9,933 bases of DNA from assembly GCA_016929985.1 (NCBI GenBank), contig JAFGIH010000593.1, positions 1 through 9,933 of the forward strand. Reading direction: 5' to 3'. The position numbers and the translations under genes are program-made. This DNA comes from Thermoleophilia bacterium. GTDB lineage: Bacteria > Actinomycetota > Thermoleophilia > RBG-16-64-13. Positions 1 through 7,607 of the stretch are shown in pieces (the first letter of the stretch is position 1; the number at the start of each line of letters is the position of its first letter). The notes below the pieces were generated by a model. The model had not been told where the DNA came from and made no database searches. It saw only the letters and a program-made list of their open reading frames with translations.

Positions 1-76
1 CTGGATGTGGTGGGAGTGATGCTGGTGCCGTAGGGCTGCACCCCAGCCGCCACGCGCACAGAGAGGATGGATCAAC

Positions 77-105
77 CCCGGCGCTCCCGGTGAGGGAGCG
101 CCGGG
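77..105 (-). terminator. Hairpin terminator after the flippase gene
   Basis: Positions 77-88 and 94-105 form a perfect 12-bp inverted repeat (CCCGGCGCTCCC and its complement) around a 5-nt loop. On the minus strand it begins 2 nt after the flippase stop codon (TGA, 110-108). The following minus-strand bases are only mildly T-rich (TTGATCCATCCTCTC), with no real U-tract, so it may be a weak intrinsic terminator or a 3'-end stabilising stem. Its place directly behind the gene supports a transcript end. Confidence 0.6.
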
Positions 106-107
106 AG

Positions 108-1664
108 TCACACCCGGAACACCCGCCGCTTCACGAACCGGTTCACCAGCGCCTTTTCACTGTCGTCGAGAAAGCCGTTCACCCGGGCCATCCCGATGTA
201 CACGGCGACACCGGCGATCACCGACGCGACCGCCCACCAGGCCGAGCCACCGACCCTGCCCACGCCGTACGCCACGCCACCCGCCACCACGGTGTTGACG
301 GCGATCTTCGCCAGCGGCGCCCACCGAACACGGACCTCTGCCCAGTGACGGGCCATCAAGTACCACATGACGCACTTGGCCATGTAGGCGCTGCCGGTGG
401 CGAGCGCCACTCCCATGAGACCGATCGCACGCATCAACAGGATCGCGGCCACCACGTTGTACACGGCGAAGATCTGCGCGTACAGGCGGGCCTGGACCTT
501 CTCCACCGCCTGCAGGGCCAAGTCGCTCGGCCGTTCCACCACCACGAAGATCTGGAACCCCGCCAGCACGAGGAAGATCGGAGCCGACAGCGCGAAGTCC
601 GACCCGAAGACCAGCACCAGGAGCCTCTCCGCCTGCACTCCCACCAGCGCGAGCAACGGGAGCACCACCGCCGCTATCAGCACCGCGATGGAGTTGAACA
701 TCCGGTTGAGTTCCGTTCGTTTGTCCTCGGCGGCGTAGTACCGCTGGTAGAAGACCGGCCGCATGACGTTGGCGAGGAGTATCTGGGGCGAGAACACCAG
801 CATCATGGTGATGGCCCGCGAGGCCAGGGAGTAGACGCCGAGGTCGTCGGTGGCCGCCATCGCTCCGACGACCAGGTAGTCGAGCCCGTAGCCGAAGATG
901 AAGGCGCCGGGTATGGCCGAGGCGCTGAGCAACGAGAAGCGGGCCACCCGGCGCCTCTCGATGGTGCTGTGCCCTTCGACGAGAGGCTTGAGGGGCCGGT
1001 AGACCTTGAAGATGAATATCAGCCACATGGTGATGCAGATGATCACGGCGGCGATGAGTTCCGAGACGAAGACGCTGGTGATCGCTCCCCCGAGGCCGAA
1101 GAGGAGCACCACGGTGATGACCAGCCGGATGGCGTGGTGCGCCGCGTCTCCTATGGCAGCGTACGGCTGCATCATGAGGCCCCAATAGGTGGTGCGGAGG
1201 TGGTCCACCTGGCCGAAGACCCAGTAGCTCACGCAGAAGAGGATGAAGGCCAACCGGAAGTCCTCCAGCTTGAGCGAGGGAGCGTAGAAGTCGAAGAGGC
1301 CTATGAGCAGGGCCACCAGGACGACCCCCGACGCCGCTCTGAAGACCTGGCTGAAGAAGAACGTCTTCAGCAGGCGTCCGTACTGCCGCGCTCTCAAGTA
1401 CTCGGGCACGAAGCGCTGCAGGGAGTCGGCCAGGCCGCAGCTGGTGAACAGGGTGAAGAGCGCGGTGGCGCCCATCAGCAGGTTGTAGATGCCGAATTCG
1501 CCCACCGTCAACGCCCGGGCGAGGACGATGGTGGTGACGAAGCCCAGGAACCTGGTCACCAACTGCGTTGGAGCGGCCACCATCGAGCTGGTGCGCGTGG
1601 AGTCGAGCAAGGACTTCTGCTCCCTGCCCGGCCCACCGCCGCTCTCTTCGCTCCTATCGGTCAA
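108..1664 (-). CDS. Polysaccharide flippase, Wzx/MVF-like (MATE superfamily)
   Basis: This 518-residue integral membrane protein probably flips an undecaprenyl-linked saccharide from the inner to the outer face of the membrane. Hydrophobicity suggests about 14 helices (roughly residues 34-51, 57-77, 105-127, 135-152, 178-219 as two, 245-268, 283-302, 324-342, 357-375, 395-436 as two, 450-493 as two), the number usual for Wzx-type transporters. Residues 53-88, with GEFGIYNLL, a glycine-rich helix and RFVPEY, match the start of the polysaccharide-biosynthesis exporter family; the C-terminal half fits its second repeat. The start is TTG at 1664: an in-frame stop lies five codons upstream. The next Met (residue 28, ATG at 1583) has no ribosome site and sits at the first helix, so the 27-residue cytoplasmic N-tail is probably real. 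The TTG overlaps the stop of a short upstream frame (1661-1723). The gene diverges from the MBOAT operon. Substrate unknown; teichuronic-type or O-antigen-like exporters are equally possible. Confidence 0.88.
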   Translation of the reverse strand: MTDRSEESGGGPGREQKSLLDSTRTSSMVAAPTQLVTRFLGFVTTIVLARALTVGEFGIYNLLMGATALFTLFTSCGLADSLQRFVPEYLRARQYGRLLKTFFFSQVFRAASGVVLVALLIGLFDFYAPSLKLEDFRLAFILFCVSYWVFGQVDHLRTTYWGLMMQPYAAIGDAAHHAIRLVITVVLLFGLGGAITSVFVSELIAAVIICITMWLIFIFKVYRPLKPLVEGHSTIERRRVARFSLLSASAIPGAFIFGYGLDYLVVGAMAATDDLGVYSLASRAITMMLVFSPQILLANVMRPVFYQRYYAAEDKRTELNRMFNSIAVLIAAVVLPLLALVGVQAERLLVLVFGSDFALSAPIFLVLAGFQIFVVVERPSDLALQAVEKVQARLYAQIFAVYNVVAAILLMRAIGLMGVALATGSAYMAKCVMWYLMARHWAEVRVRWAPLAKIAVNTVVAGGVAYGVGRVGGSAWWAVASVIAGVAVYIGMARVNGFLDDSEKALVNRFVKRRVFRV

Positions 1665-1723
1665 CGACTGTATCTCTCAGGTTCGCGACCTTCGACGGAC
1701 CTCTGGCTTCTGCTGACGGTCAT
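1661..1723 (-). CDS. Possible 20-codon leader ORF coupled to the flippase
   Basis: On the minus strand an ATG at 1723 is preceded by a purine-rich ribosome site (GAGGGGAG, ending 3 nt before it). It opens a 20-codon frame, MTVSRSQRSVEGREPERYSR, that stops with TGA at 1663-1661. That stop shares the bases TTGA with the TTG start of the flippase, the classic geometry for translational coupling. The peptide is arginine- and serine-rich and matches nothing I recognise. It may be a non-functional leader whose only role is to load ribosomes for the TTG start. It could also be chance, since the frame runs open further upstream as a shadow of the neighbouring gene, or it could be the true N-terminus displaced by a sequencing error. 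Confidence 0.35.
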   Translation of the reverse strand: MTVSRSQRSVEGREPERYSR

Positions 1724-1752
1724 GGTCTCCCCTCGGTCGCCTCTGAGGCCCG

Positions 1753-1796
1753 CTGTGCGGCGGACCGGGACCCATGTTAGTGCAACCGGCGCACAG
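1753..1796. promoter_or_regulatory. Dyad in the divergent intergenic region
   Basis: CTGTGCG (1753-1759) and CGCACAG (1790-1796) are a perfect 7-bp inverted repeat. After one G-G mismatch the pairing continues with CGG (1761-1763) and CCG (1786-1788). The centre is near 1774, about midway between the two divergent coding starts. It could be a repressor operator or a 5'-UTR stem. The minus-strand -10 candidate (1779-1774) lies at its centre, which favours an operator, but no regulator is encoded in the window. Confidence 0.3.
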
Positions 1797-1803
1797 AGGG
1801 CAA
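1774..1803 (-). promoter_or_regulatory. Candidate promoter for the flippase transcript
   Basis: On the minus strand TTGCCC (1803-1798) and TAACAT (1779-1774) lie 18 bp apart, each matching 4 of 6 bases of the vegetative -35 and -10 consensus. Transcription would start near 1767, about 44 nt ahead of the leader ATG at 1723. In GC-rich actinobacterial DNA such matches are weak evidence. Confidence 0.25.
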
Positions 1804-1823
1804 TGTTGAACTGATGCCGACGA

Positions 1824-1829
1824 TACAAT
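1824..1829 (+). promoter_or_regulatory. Candidate -10 box for the MBOAT operon
   Basis: TACAAT (5 of 6 to TATAAT) lies 53 nt before the ATG at 1883. The only -35-like hexamer nearby, TTGAAC at 1806-1811, is 12 bp away, too close for a standard promoter, and nothing at 16-18 bp fits well. If this is the promoter it probably depends on an activator or an alternative sigma factor. Confidence 0.22.
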
Positions 1830-1882
1830 GAGCCGGACTTCGTCAAGCACCTGGACCACCAAGCAGCGGGGTTGAGTTTCTG

Positions 1883-3313
1883 ATGCTCTTCACCAGCTAC
1901 AGATACGCGCTCTTCGTTCTGCTGGCCTTCTGTGCCTACTACCTCGTGGGGCGGTTCGCACGGGGAGCCCGCCCGCAGAACGTGGTCCTGCTGGCGCTCG
2001 GGTACGGCTTCTACGCACTGTGGGATTGGCGCTGGTGCTTCCTGCTCGCCGGGATCACCCTGAGTGGTTTCGGCGGGGTGCTCCTGCTCCAAAGGCTGGA
2101 GACTCACCGGCGCCTGGTACTGGCCGGGGTGCTGGTGATCAACCTGATTGCCTTGGGCTTCTTCAAGTACTTCGGCTTCTTCGCGGAGTCCTTCGCCTCG
2201 TTGCTTTCCAAGGGGGGGCTGTATGCCGACTGGGTCACGCTCAACGTCGTGCTGCCCGTGGGTCTGAGTTACTACGTCTTCCAGAATCTCTCGTATGTCA
2301 TCGACGTCTACCGGCGGGACGTGCGACATTCGGCCGGACTGGTCGCGTACGCCACCTCACTCAGCTTCTTTCCCGCTCTCCTCGCCGGCCCCATCACCCG
2401 TCCCCGGGACCTGCTGCCGCAACTCGACGTACGCCGCGAGTTCGACGATCAGCGCGCCCGCGATGGGCTCCGCCAGGTCCTGTGGGGACTCTTCAAGAAG
2501 ATGGTGGTGGCCGACACCATCGGGCGGCAGGTGGACCACGTGTGGGCCAACATCGACGGAGTCGACGGGCTGGCCTTGGCCATCGTGGCGGTGCTGTACT
2601 CCGTGCAGATCTACTGCGATTTCTCCGGCTACGCCGACATCGCCATAGGCACGGGCAAGATCTTGAACCTCCGGCTTTCGAAGAACTTCGAGTACCCCTA
2701 CTTCGCCACCTCCATACAGGCCTTCTGGCGGCGATGGCACATCACTCTGGCGAGTTGGATGAGGGACTACGTATACATCTCCATGGGTGGGAACCGGGTG
2801 GGGGCCGTGCGCCACGCCTTCAACGTCCTCGTCACCTTCTTCCTGGTGGGGCTGTGGCACGGCGCCAATTGGACCTTCATGATCTGGGGGCTGCTCCACG
2901 GTTTCTACCTCGTCGTGGAGAACATGTTCAGACGGCGGTCGCAGGCTCGTGAGGACGCGAGCACGGCGCCGGCTGGGAGGGGGCCCTCCATCATCTCGGG
3001 TGTGGCGGTGTTCGTCCTGGTGACGATCGCCTGGGTGTTCTTCCGGGCGCCCGACCTGGGGACCGCTGTCCACCTCTTGGGCCACGGTTTCGCCGACCCT
3101 CTGGGAGCCGGCGACCATCTGCGCTATCTGGCCCCGCTGCTGCTCTCCGTCGCGGTGCTGGTCTACGAATGGTTCACGCGCCGTTGGGAGCACGGTCTGG
3201 AGTTGACGCGATTGCGACAGCCGCTGCGCTGGGTGGCGTATCTGGTGGTCTGCCTGGCGGTGCTGTTGTTCGGTGAACTCGGCGGCCAGGAGGGGATCTA
3301 TGTCCAGTTCTAG
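1883..3313 (+). CDS. MBOAT family O-acyltransferase (AlgI-like), copy 1
   Basis: This 476-residue multi-pass membrane protein is expected to take an acyl group (usually acetyl) from a cytoplasmic donor and pass it across the membrane for O-acylation of an exported polymer. Family signatures are clear: DFSGYADIAIG (Asp246 onward), FWRRWHITLASW with His286, GGNR, and the catalytic LWHGANW with His326, matching the invariant His near 322 of AlgI. Length and the C-terminal end (IYVQF) match full-length AlgI homologues, so it looks intact. The ATG at 1883 starts the typical hydrophobic opening MLFTSYRYALF; its ribosome site is weak (GCGGGG about 11 nt upstream). It is first in a plus-strand operon and overlaps the next gene by 14 bp. 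DltB or PatA-like roles are alternatives, but no dltA/dltC genes are nearby, so polysaccharide O-acylation is favoured. A paralogue lies at 6074-7495. Confidence 0.93.
   Translation: MLFTSYRYALFVLLAFCAYYLVGRFARGARPQNVVLLALGYGFYALWDWRWCFLLAGITLSGFGGVLLLQRLETHRRLVLAGVLVINLIALGFFKYFGFFAESFASLLSKGGLYADWVTLNVVLPVGLSYYVFQNLSYVIDVYRRDVRHSAGLVAYATSLSFFPALLAGPITRPRDLLPQLDVRREFDDQRARDGLRQVLWGLFKKMVVADTIGRQVDHVWANIDGVDGLALAIVAVLYSVQIYCDFSGYADIAIGTGKILNLRLSKNFEYPYFATSIQAFWRRWHITLASWMRDYVYISMGGNRVGAVRHAFNVLVTFFLVGLWHGANWTFMIWGLLHGFYLVVENMFRRRSQAREDASTAPAGRGPSIISGVAVFVLVTIAWVFFRAPDLGTAVHLLGHGFADPLGAGDHLRYLAPLLLSVAVLVYEWFTRRWEHGLELTRLRQPLRWVAYLVVCLAVLLFGELGGQEGIYVQF
3288..3293 (+). promoter_or_regulatory. 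Strong ribosome binding site fixing the SGNH start
   Basis: AGGAGG, extended to AGGAGGGG, lies 6 nt before ATG 3300. An earlier in-frame GTG at 3273 has no such site, so the protein is taken to start at 3300, inside the last codons of the MBOAT gene. This arrangement suggests translational coupling. Confidence 0.75.
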
Positions 3314-4442
3314 GCGGGGGCCCATCGCGTTCCTGGTGCGGGCCGCGATCTTTCTCGTGCTATTCGCGGGGGTGGCGGAAGTCTGGCTGCGGACGGTCGT
3401 GCCGGCAGCCGAACACCCGGCCTACTATCAGGAATCAGAGTGGAACGTACTCCAGTACGACACTCGGAGCCCGAGCACCGGCCTCAATACGGTCGGCCGT
3501 CTGGCCCTCGGGCGCGGACAGTGGCGAGTGAACGATGACGGCTGGATCAGTCCGATCGAGTACCTCTCGCCCGCGGAGCGCGACGGCCAACTAGTGGCGC
3601 TGATTGGGGATTCGTTCATCGCCGGGTACCAGACCGATGTCGACGAGCATGTGGATCCCTTCCTCTCCCAGACGCTTGGGGCCGGCGTCGATGTCTACGC
3701 GTTCGGCCAAGGGGGCTGGTATCTGGAGCAGTACCGCGCCGTCAGCCGGTATGTCACGGCCACCTATGCGCCTGATCTGCTGATAGTCTTCATCGGCAAG
3801 AAGGATGTCATGAACAGTATTCGAGACAACGGTGTGGTCTCGCCATACATGTGGCAGATAAGCGTCTCCGGCCATGGATTCAACGAGGTCCCACCCACCC
3901 GCACCTACAGTTTCCCACGAGTGGCGCAGTGGGCCAGGCTATCCGCTATCGTGCGCTACCTTCGCTACAACGCCAAAGTCGCACTGCCTGGAATGCAGAA
4001 CGTGGCTATCGCGGGAGAAGTGGATCCCGAGGATGCGGCCGGCGGGGGCGCGGCCGGGGATGACGCAGTCCCCTCGACTGAGGCGGCCGACTGGCGAGGC
4101 CTACTCCCCGCGGCGCAATACGTGGTCGACGGCTTGTGTGCTGAGAACCCCGGCACACCGGTCCTGTTCGCTGTACGCGGCTCTCCCGACGAGTGGTATC
4201 TCTCGCTCGACGAGTTGGCCGACACGCCGGCGGTCGCCGACGCGCTCGCGGTGCAGGCAGCCTGCGCAGAGCATCCGGACTGTCACTATCTCGACCTACG
4301 TGTCGCATTCTGTCAGGACTGGACCGTCAACCATCACAGATTTGTGACGACGGACGGCGTCCACTGGAACGCGTATGCGAACCAGTTGGTCGCTCAGACC
4401 TTGGCCGAGTTCCTCCAGGAGGAGAACCTCCTGAGCAACTGA
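3300..4442 (+). CDS. Membrane-anchored SGNH-hydrolase-like acyltransferase partner
   Basis: This 380-residue protein has one N-terminal membrane helix (residues 8-30) and an extracytoplasmic SGNH/GDSL-type domain. Block I is IGDSFIAGYQ with nucleophile Ser105. Block II Gly is probably in FGQGGWYLEQY. Block V is DGVHWN with Asp352 and His355, so the Ser-Asp-His triad is present. Block III reads GKKD (166-169), with Lys where the family normally has the oxyanion Asn of GxND. Residues 240-265 are an acidic Ala/Gly-rich insert before the last third of the domain. Cysteines cluster at the C-terminal end (AACAEHPDC, FC), compatible with disulfides outside the cell. Following an AlgI-like MBOAT with a 14-bp overlap suggests it transfers the acyl group to a polymer, as AlgJ/AlgX or PatB do; an esterase role cannot be excluded. 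Confidence 0.82.
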   Translation: MSSSRRGPIAFLVRAAIFLVLFAGVAEVWLRTVVPAAEHPAYYQESEWNVLQYDTRSPSTGLNTVGRLALGRGQWRVNDDGWISPIEYLSPAERDGQLVALIGDSFIAGYQTDVDEHVDPFLSQTLGAGVDVYAFGQGGWYLEQYRAVSRYVTATYAPDLLIVFIGKKDVMNSIRDNGVVSPYMWQISVSGHGFNEVPPTRTYSFPRVAQWARLSAIVRYLRYNAKVALPGMQNVAIAGEVDPEDAAGGGAAGDDAVPSTEAADWRGLLPAAQYVVDGLCAENPGTPVLFAVRGSPDEWYLSLDELADTPAVADALAVQAACAEHPDCHYLDLRVAFCQDWTVNHHRFVTTDGVHWNAYANQLVAQTLAEFLQEENLLSN

Positions 4443-4456
4443 GCGGGTTTGCTAGA

Positions 4457-4483
4457 CTGACACGGTCGATCGGAGTGTGTCAG
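4457..4483 (+). promoter_or_regulatory. Hairpin reaching into the lipoprotein gene's ribosome site
   Basis: CTGACAC (4457-4463) and GTGTCAG (4477-4483) form a perfect 7-bp stem around 13 nt. The 3' arm includes the first two bases of the AGGAGG ribosome site (4482-4487) of the following gene. Folding could reduce translation of the lipoprotein relative to the two genes before it. It has no U-tract, so it is not a terminator. It may also be chance. Confidence 0.3.
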
Positions 4484-4495
4484 GAGGGAGCTGTG

Positions 4496-5266
4496 GTGCC
4501 GGAGCGTAGGGTCGTGGCAACGCTGGCCGTGGCAACGCTGGCGGTAGCAACGCTCCTGGCCGTTGGATGTGGATCCGGGGCTACAGAGGAGAGCGCGACA
4601 GAGAGCGTTGTCAGCAGTCTCACTTCCACCACCGCGAACACGTTCCCGCCGGACCCGCCGACTACCGTGCCGGCCGTCAGTACCAGCAGTACCGTGAAAG
4701 AAGGGGTCACGGCCAAGACCGTCCTCGTGTTCGGGGACTCGGTGAGTCAAGGTTCGTTCGCGACGACCGAGGCGGATTCCTATGTCGGGAAGCTCGCTGT
4801 CTGGCTCAAGAGCACCTACGACATCTCTGTGTTCCGGCTGGCTTGGTACGGCAGCAAAGCCGAGGGGGTCGCCGAACGAGAAGCAGAGATCCTGGACCTG
4901 CACCCGGATATCTTCATTCTCCAGGTAGGCACGGGCGAGGAAGCGACCACCGACCAGTTCGCCGACAGTGTCATCAAAGCCCTTGAAATCGCCGTAGCAG
5001 CCAATCCTGAGGTGAAGATCGTGGTCTGTTCCTCGTGGAGAGCGAGCAGCGAAAAGCGCGATATCATCGACTGGACGCTCAGCACGTTGGCCGAACAGAA
5101 CGGCGCGCCGTTCGTGTTCCTGGGCTCGCTCAGGGACGACTCGCGCAATATCGGGCCGGCCGGGCGCTCGACTTTCAGAGGCATCTCCGACGCCGCTCAC
5201 CCCAACGACAGGGGCCATCAGGCGATATTCGATGCGCTCGCGCCTGTGGTGGAGGGATTGCTGTAG
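4496..5266 (+). CDS. SGNH-hydrolase-like lipoprotein
   Basis: This protein of about 256 residues starts at GTG 4496, 8 nt after AGGAGG (4482-4487); GTG 4493 is almost as good. The open frame extends further upstream, but only as a shadow of the previous gene. The N-terminus is Arg-containing, then hydrophobic with three VATLA-type repeats, ending in LLAVGC with Cys25 as the likely lipidated residue. Residues 26-72 are a Ser/Thr/Pro linker typical of surface lipoproteins. The SGNH domain follows: FGDSVSQG with Ser82, a block II-like YGSKAEG near 119, and DAAHPNDRGH with Asp232 and His235. Block III is VGTGEE (144-149), lacking the usual Asn. It is third in the operon, 53 bp after the membrane SGNH gene, so it may be a second transferase, a deacylase or a non-catalytic glycan-binding partner. 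It converges on the CHRD gene with 65 bp between stops, where I see no clear terminator. Confidence 0.82.
   Translation: MPERRVVATLAVATLAVATLLAVGCGSGATEESATESVVSSLTSTTANTFPPDPPTTVPAVSTSSTVKEGVTAKTVLVFGDSVSQGSFATTEADSYVGKLAVWLKSTYDISVFRLAWYGSKAEGVAEREAEILDLHPDIFILQVGTGEEATTDQFADSVIKALEIAVAANPEVKIVVCSSWRASSEKRDIIDWTLSTLAEQNGAPFVFLGSLRDDSRNIGPAGRSTFRGISDAAHPNDRGHQAIFDALAPVVEGLL
4514..4555 (+). repeat. Triplicated 15-bp repeat in the signal peptide
   Basis: GTGGCAACGCTGGCC (4514-4528) is followed directly by a copy with one change (4529-4543) and a shorter third copy (4544-4555). They encode the VATLA units of the lipoprotein signal helix. The near-identity at DNA level points to recent slippage or tandem duplication, and copy number would change helix length without shifting frame. 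Confidence 0.7.
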
Positions 5267-5331
5267 TCGAAGTCGCCGAGTCGGACCCGGCGCCTGCGCG
5301 TCGGCAGTCGGGGGATCTGTCTCTGTACTGG

Positions 5332-6072
5332 TTACTCCACCAGGCTCCCGCGGATCTGGCCACCGGGGTTCTCGACAGTCTCGACGACGACGTAGATTTC
5401 GCCGCTCCGGATCAATGTCGCTAGATCGCTGATGGATCCGGCCTCCAGCGGGCCGGTCAGATCACCGGGTCCGACGACACCACTCGCCAGTGTGCCGGAG
5501 AACGTACCCATCACAACCGGCCCCGAGTAGACCGTTGCGACGATTGGCCCGATCTCTCCGGCCGCACCCTGGTGCATATCCGCCGACCGGGGTGCGGTGA
5601 TGCCGGTTACCTCCAGAACGAAATCCATGGACTCGCCATCCGCGGCGAGCGTCAGCGTCAGGCGACCACTCGCGGCTGTGTCGACCGGAGGCACCTGAGC
5701 AGTCCCGGTCAGTTCGGCGACGAAGGAGAGTGAAGTGGCAGTGTCGCCCGAGGTCGGTGTTGTCGATGCCCTCGTCTCCTCGACCGGTACGATGATCTCC
5801 TCGATCGAGTGGCGGCCGCTGAGATCATCCGCGAACTCACGTGGCCGGTCGAGAAGCAAGAATGAACTCACGTCGGCGAGCGGTTCCGCGACAGCGAGAG
5901 CGACCGTGCGCCCGGGCTCGGTCCGGACGCTCTTTGCCGCCGAGAGGATCGGCTGCGCATTGAACAAGCAGAAGACGATCGCAGCGATGATAAGCATGGC
6001 GAAGACCACGACAGGGCTTCGAAGGCGGCGGCTGTGATCCGGGACAGCACTCTGCGTCTTGAATATCCTCAT
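5332..6072 (-). CDS. Membrane-anchored CHRD-domain protein
   Basis: This 246-residue protein starts at ATG 6072, one base after the TGA of the MBOAT gene (6076-6074), which implies translational coupling; no strong ribosome site is seen. The frame is open 71 codons further upstream, but only as a shadow of MBOAT. One helix (about 19-43) would leave the rest outside the cell. Residues 45-100 are a linker containing EPLADVSSFLLLDRPREF, followed by a Thr/Ser-rich spacer. Residues 115-245 match the CHRD (chordin-type) domain: FVAELTGTAQVPPVDTAASG, then ADMHQGAAGEIGP, and the end motif YVVVETVENPGGQIRGSLV, close to the usual YVNVHT..NPGGEIRG ending. The customary AHIH is here ADMH. Bacterial CHRD domains have no settled function and are thought to form a beta fold. 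There is no SGNH triad, so it is not itself an acyltransferase of that type. Its position suggests a partner or scaffold for the second MBOAT. Confidence 0.82.
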   Translation of the reverse strand: MRIFKTQSAVPDHSRRLRSPVVVFAMLIIAAIVFCLFNAQPILSAAKSVRTEPGRTVALAVAEPLADVSSFLLLDRPREFADDLSGRHSIEEIIVPVEETRASTTPTSGDTATSLSFVAELTGTAQVPPVDTAASGRLTLTLAADGESMDFVLEVTGITAPRSADMHQGAAGEIGPIVATVYSGPVVMGTFSGTLASGVVGPGDLTGPLEAGSISDLATLIRSGEIYVVVETVENPGGQIRGSLVE

Positions 6073-6073
6073 C

Positions 6074-7495
6074 TCAGAATCCGATGTAGATGAAGTTGGC
6101 CAATCCCTCCGCTCCCAACAAGCCGACAATCGCGAACAGCACCAGCCCGAGGGCGAGCGCCTGAAAAATCGGTTGACGGCGCGACAGCCCCTCCACCAAT
6201 CGCTCCACCTTCGGAGCTGGGAAGTACTGCAGCCCGATCCCCGCCGCGATTGCGACCAGGACCAGCCAATCGACCGAACCCACATAGTCCCAGCTGGTGA
6301 AAGTCCGAGCGATGATGCTGCCCGCTCGTTCCATGGACTCAGCCCGGAAGAAGATCCACGCGAAGACGACGAACTCGAAGGTGAGCAGCCGTCGCCAGAA
6401 CAGTGCGAAGCCGCGAGGTGTGGGGGCTTCGATGCCTCTACGCCTGCGCAGCGCCGCGAGCCGGTGCTCGAGCGCTAGAGCCAGGCCGTACAGCAGGCCC
6501 CAGAACAGAAAGGTCCAGCCGGCCCCGTGCCAGAGCCCGGCCAGGACCATGGCGATGAGTAGGTTCGCGTACGTGCGCCTGACACCCCGGCGGTTGCCAC
6601 CGAGCGGGATGTACAGGTAGTCGCGTATCCACCGGGAAAGGGTGATGTGCCAACGGCGCCAGAAGTCGCGGACCGAAGTCGCCGTGTACGGGCGATCGAA
6701 GTTGTCGGGTAGCTCGAAACCGAGTAGCAGTGCCACACCAATCGCCATGTCGGTGTAACCGCTGAAATCGCAGTAGATCTGGACGGCATACGCATGGATG
6801 GCGATGACCACCTGCAGGGACGAGTATTGGCCGGGGACGGCGAAGACGGGATCCACGATCGCACGGGCCACGAAGTCCGCGATCACGACCTTCTTGACCA
6901 AGCCCACGCCTATGAGATAGAAGGCTCTGGCAGAGTCCACCCGGAGTTCGGTACGTCGCCGAAACTGCGGTAGCAGTTCACGCGACCGCACAATCGGACC
7001 GGCCGCCATGTACGGAAAGAACGACATGTAGACAGCGAAATCAAGGAACGGCGGACGGTCGACCTCACCTCTGTAGGTATCGACCAGATGACTTATGGCG
7101 CGGAAGGTCGTGAACGAGATACCGATCGGGATGGCAAGCTGCAACAACCCCACGGGGTTGCCGAAAAGCCTCGCCAGGTTGAACGCGAGGAAGCCGTAGT
7201 ACTTGTAGACCATCAGTGGTGTTAAGACGAGAACGATCGCGGCAGCCAGTAGCCACTTGCGCCTGCGGGCCCCGGCGCTCTCGGCGCCCGCACGTGATAG
7301 CGCCCAACCGAAGGCGTAGGTGACTGCCGTAGTCCCGGCGAGGAGGATGGCGAATCTCCAGCCCCATCCCACATAGAAGACATACCCGGCGACCAGCATG
7401 AACAGCTTCCACACGAACTGGTGGCGCATGAGAAGCCAGTTCAGGATGAATACGGCGAGAAAGAAGGCGACAAAGGCGCCGGTTGGAAACAGCAT
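6074..7495 (-). CDS. MBOAT family O-acyltransferase (AlgI-like), copy 2
   Basis: This 473-residue multi-pass membrane protein belongs to the same family as the gene at 1883-3313. Signatures are DFSGYTDMAIG (Asp243 onward), FWRRWHITLSRW with His283, GGNRRG, and the catalytic LWHGAGW with His323. The spacing between the two key histidines (40 residues) is the same in both copies. It ends in FIYIGF, a typical complete MBOAT terminus. ATG 7495 follows AGGGGA (7507-7502) at 6 nt. It is followed by the CHRD gene after a single base. Expected role is passing acyl groups across the membrane to an exported or wall glycan. The two copies differ widely outside the motifs, so they are old paralogues or separate acquisitions rather than a recent duplication, and may serve different polymers or different positions of one polymer. 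Confidence 0.93.
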   Translation of the reverse strand: MLFPTGAFVAFFLAVFILNWLLMRHQFVWKLFMLVAGYVFYVGWGWRFAILLAGTTAVTYAFGWALSRAGAESAGARRRKWLLAAAIVLVLTPLMVYKYYGFLAFNLARLFGNPVGLLQLAIPIGISFTTFRAISHLVDTYRGEVDRPPFLDFAVYMSFFPYMAAGPIVRSRELLPQFRRRTELRVDSARAFYLIGVGLVKKVVIADFVARAIVDPVFAVPGQYSSLQVVIAIHAYAVQIYCDFSGYTDMAIGVALLLGFELPDNFDRPYTATSVRDFWRRWHITLSRWIRDYLYIPLGGNRRGVRRTYANLLIAMVLAGLWHGAGWTFLFWGLLYGLALALEHRLAALRRRRGIEAPTPRGFALFWRRLLTFEFVVFAWIFFRAESMERAGSIIARTFTSWDYVGSVDWLVLVAIAAGIGLQYFPAPKVERLVEGLSRRQPIFQALALGLVLFAIVGLLGAEGLANFIYIGF

Positions 7496-7501
7496 CTACC
7501 G

Positions 7502-7507
7502 TCCCCT
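7502..7507 (-). promoter_or_regulatory. Ribosome binding site of MBOAT copy 2
   Basis: Minus-strand AGGGGA lies 6 nt before ATG 7495. No convincing -10/-35 pair is visible in the 112 bp between this gene and its upstream neighbour; a weak TTGCGA with TGTAGG 16 bp later would overlap the ribosome site. Confidence 0.5.
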
Positions 7508-7539
7508 ACACCAAGTGGTCCGTGAGTCGCAAAGAATCA

Positions 7540-7558
7540 GGAGCCCGGTTCGGGCTCC
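7540..7558 (-). terminator. Terminator-like hairpin after the CWB2/SGNH gene
   Basis: GGAGCCCG (7540-7547) and CGGGCTCC (7551-7558) form a perfect 8-bp GC-rich stem with a 3-nt loop. On the minus strand it is followed by TGATTCTTTG, a weak T-rich tail. It lies 49 bp past the stop of the large secreted-protein gene and 44 bp before the MBOAT start. It would separate that gene's transcript from the MBOAT-CHRD unit, possibly only partly. Confidence 0.55.
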
Positions 7559-7607
7559 ACTCGGAATGGTGGCGTATTCAGGCTCCGAACGACAGGCCCC
7601 GTGGTAA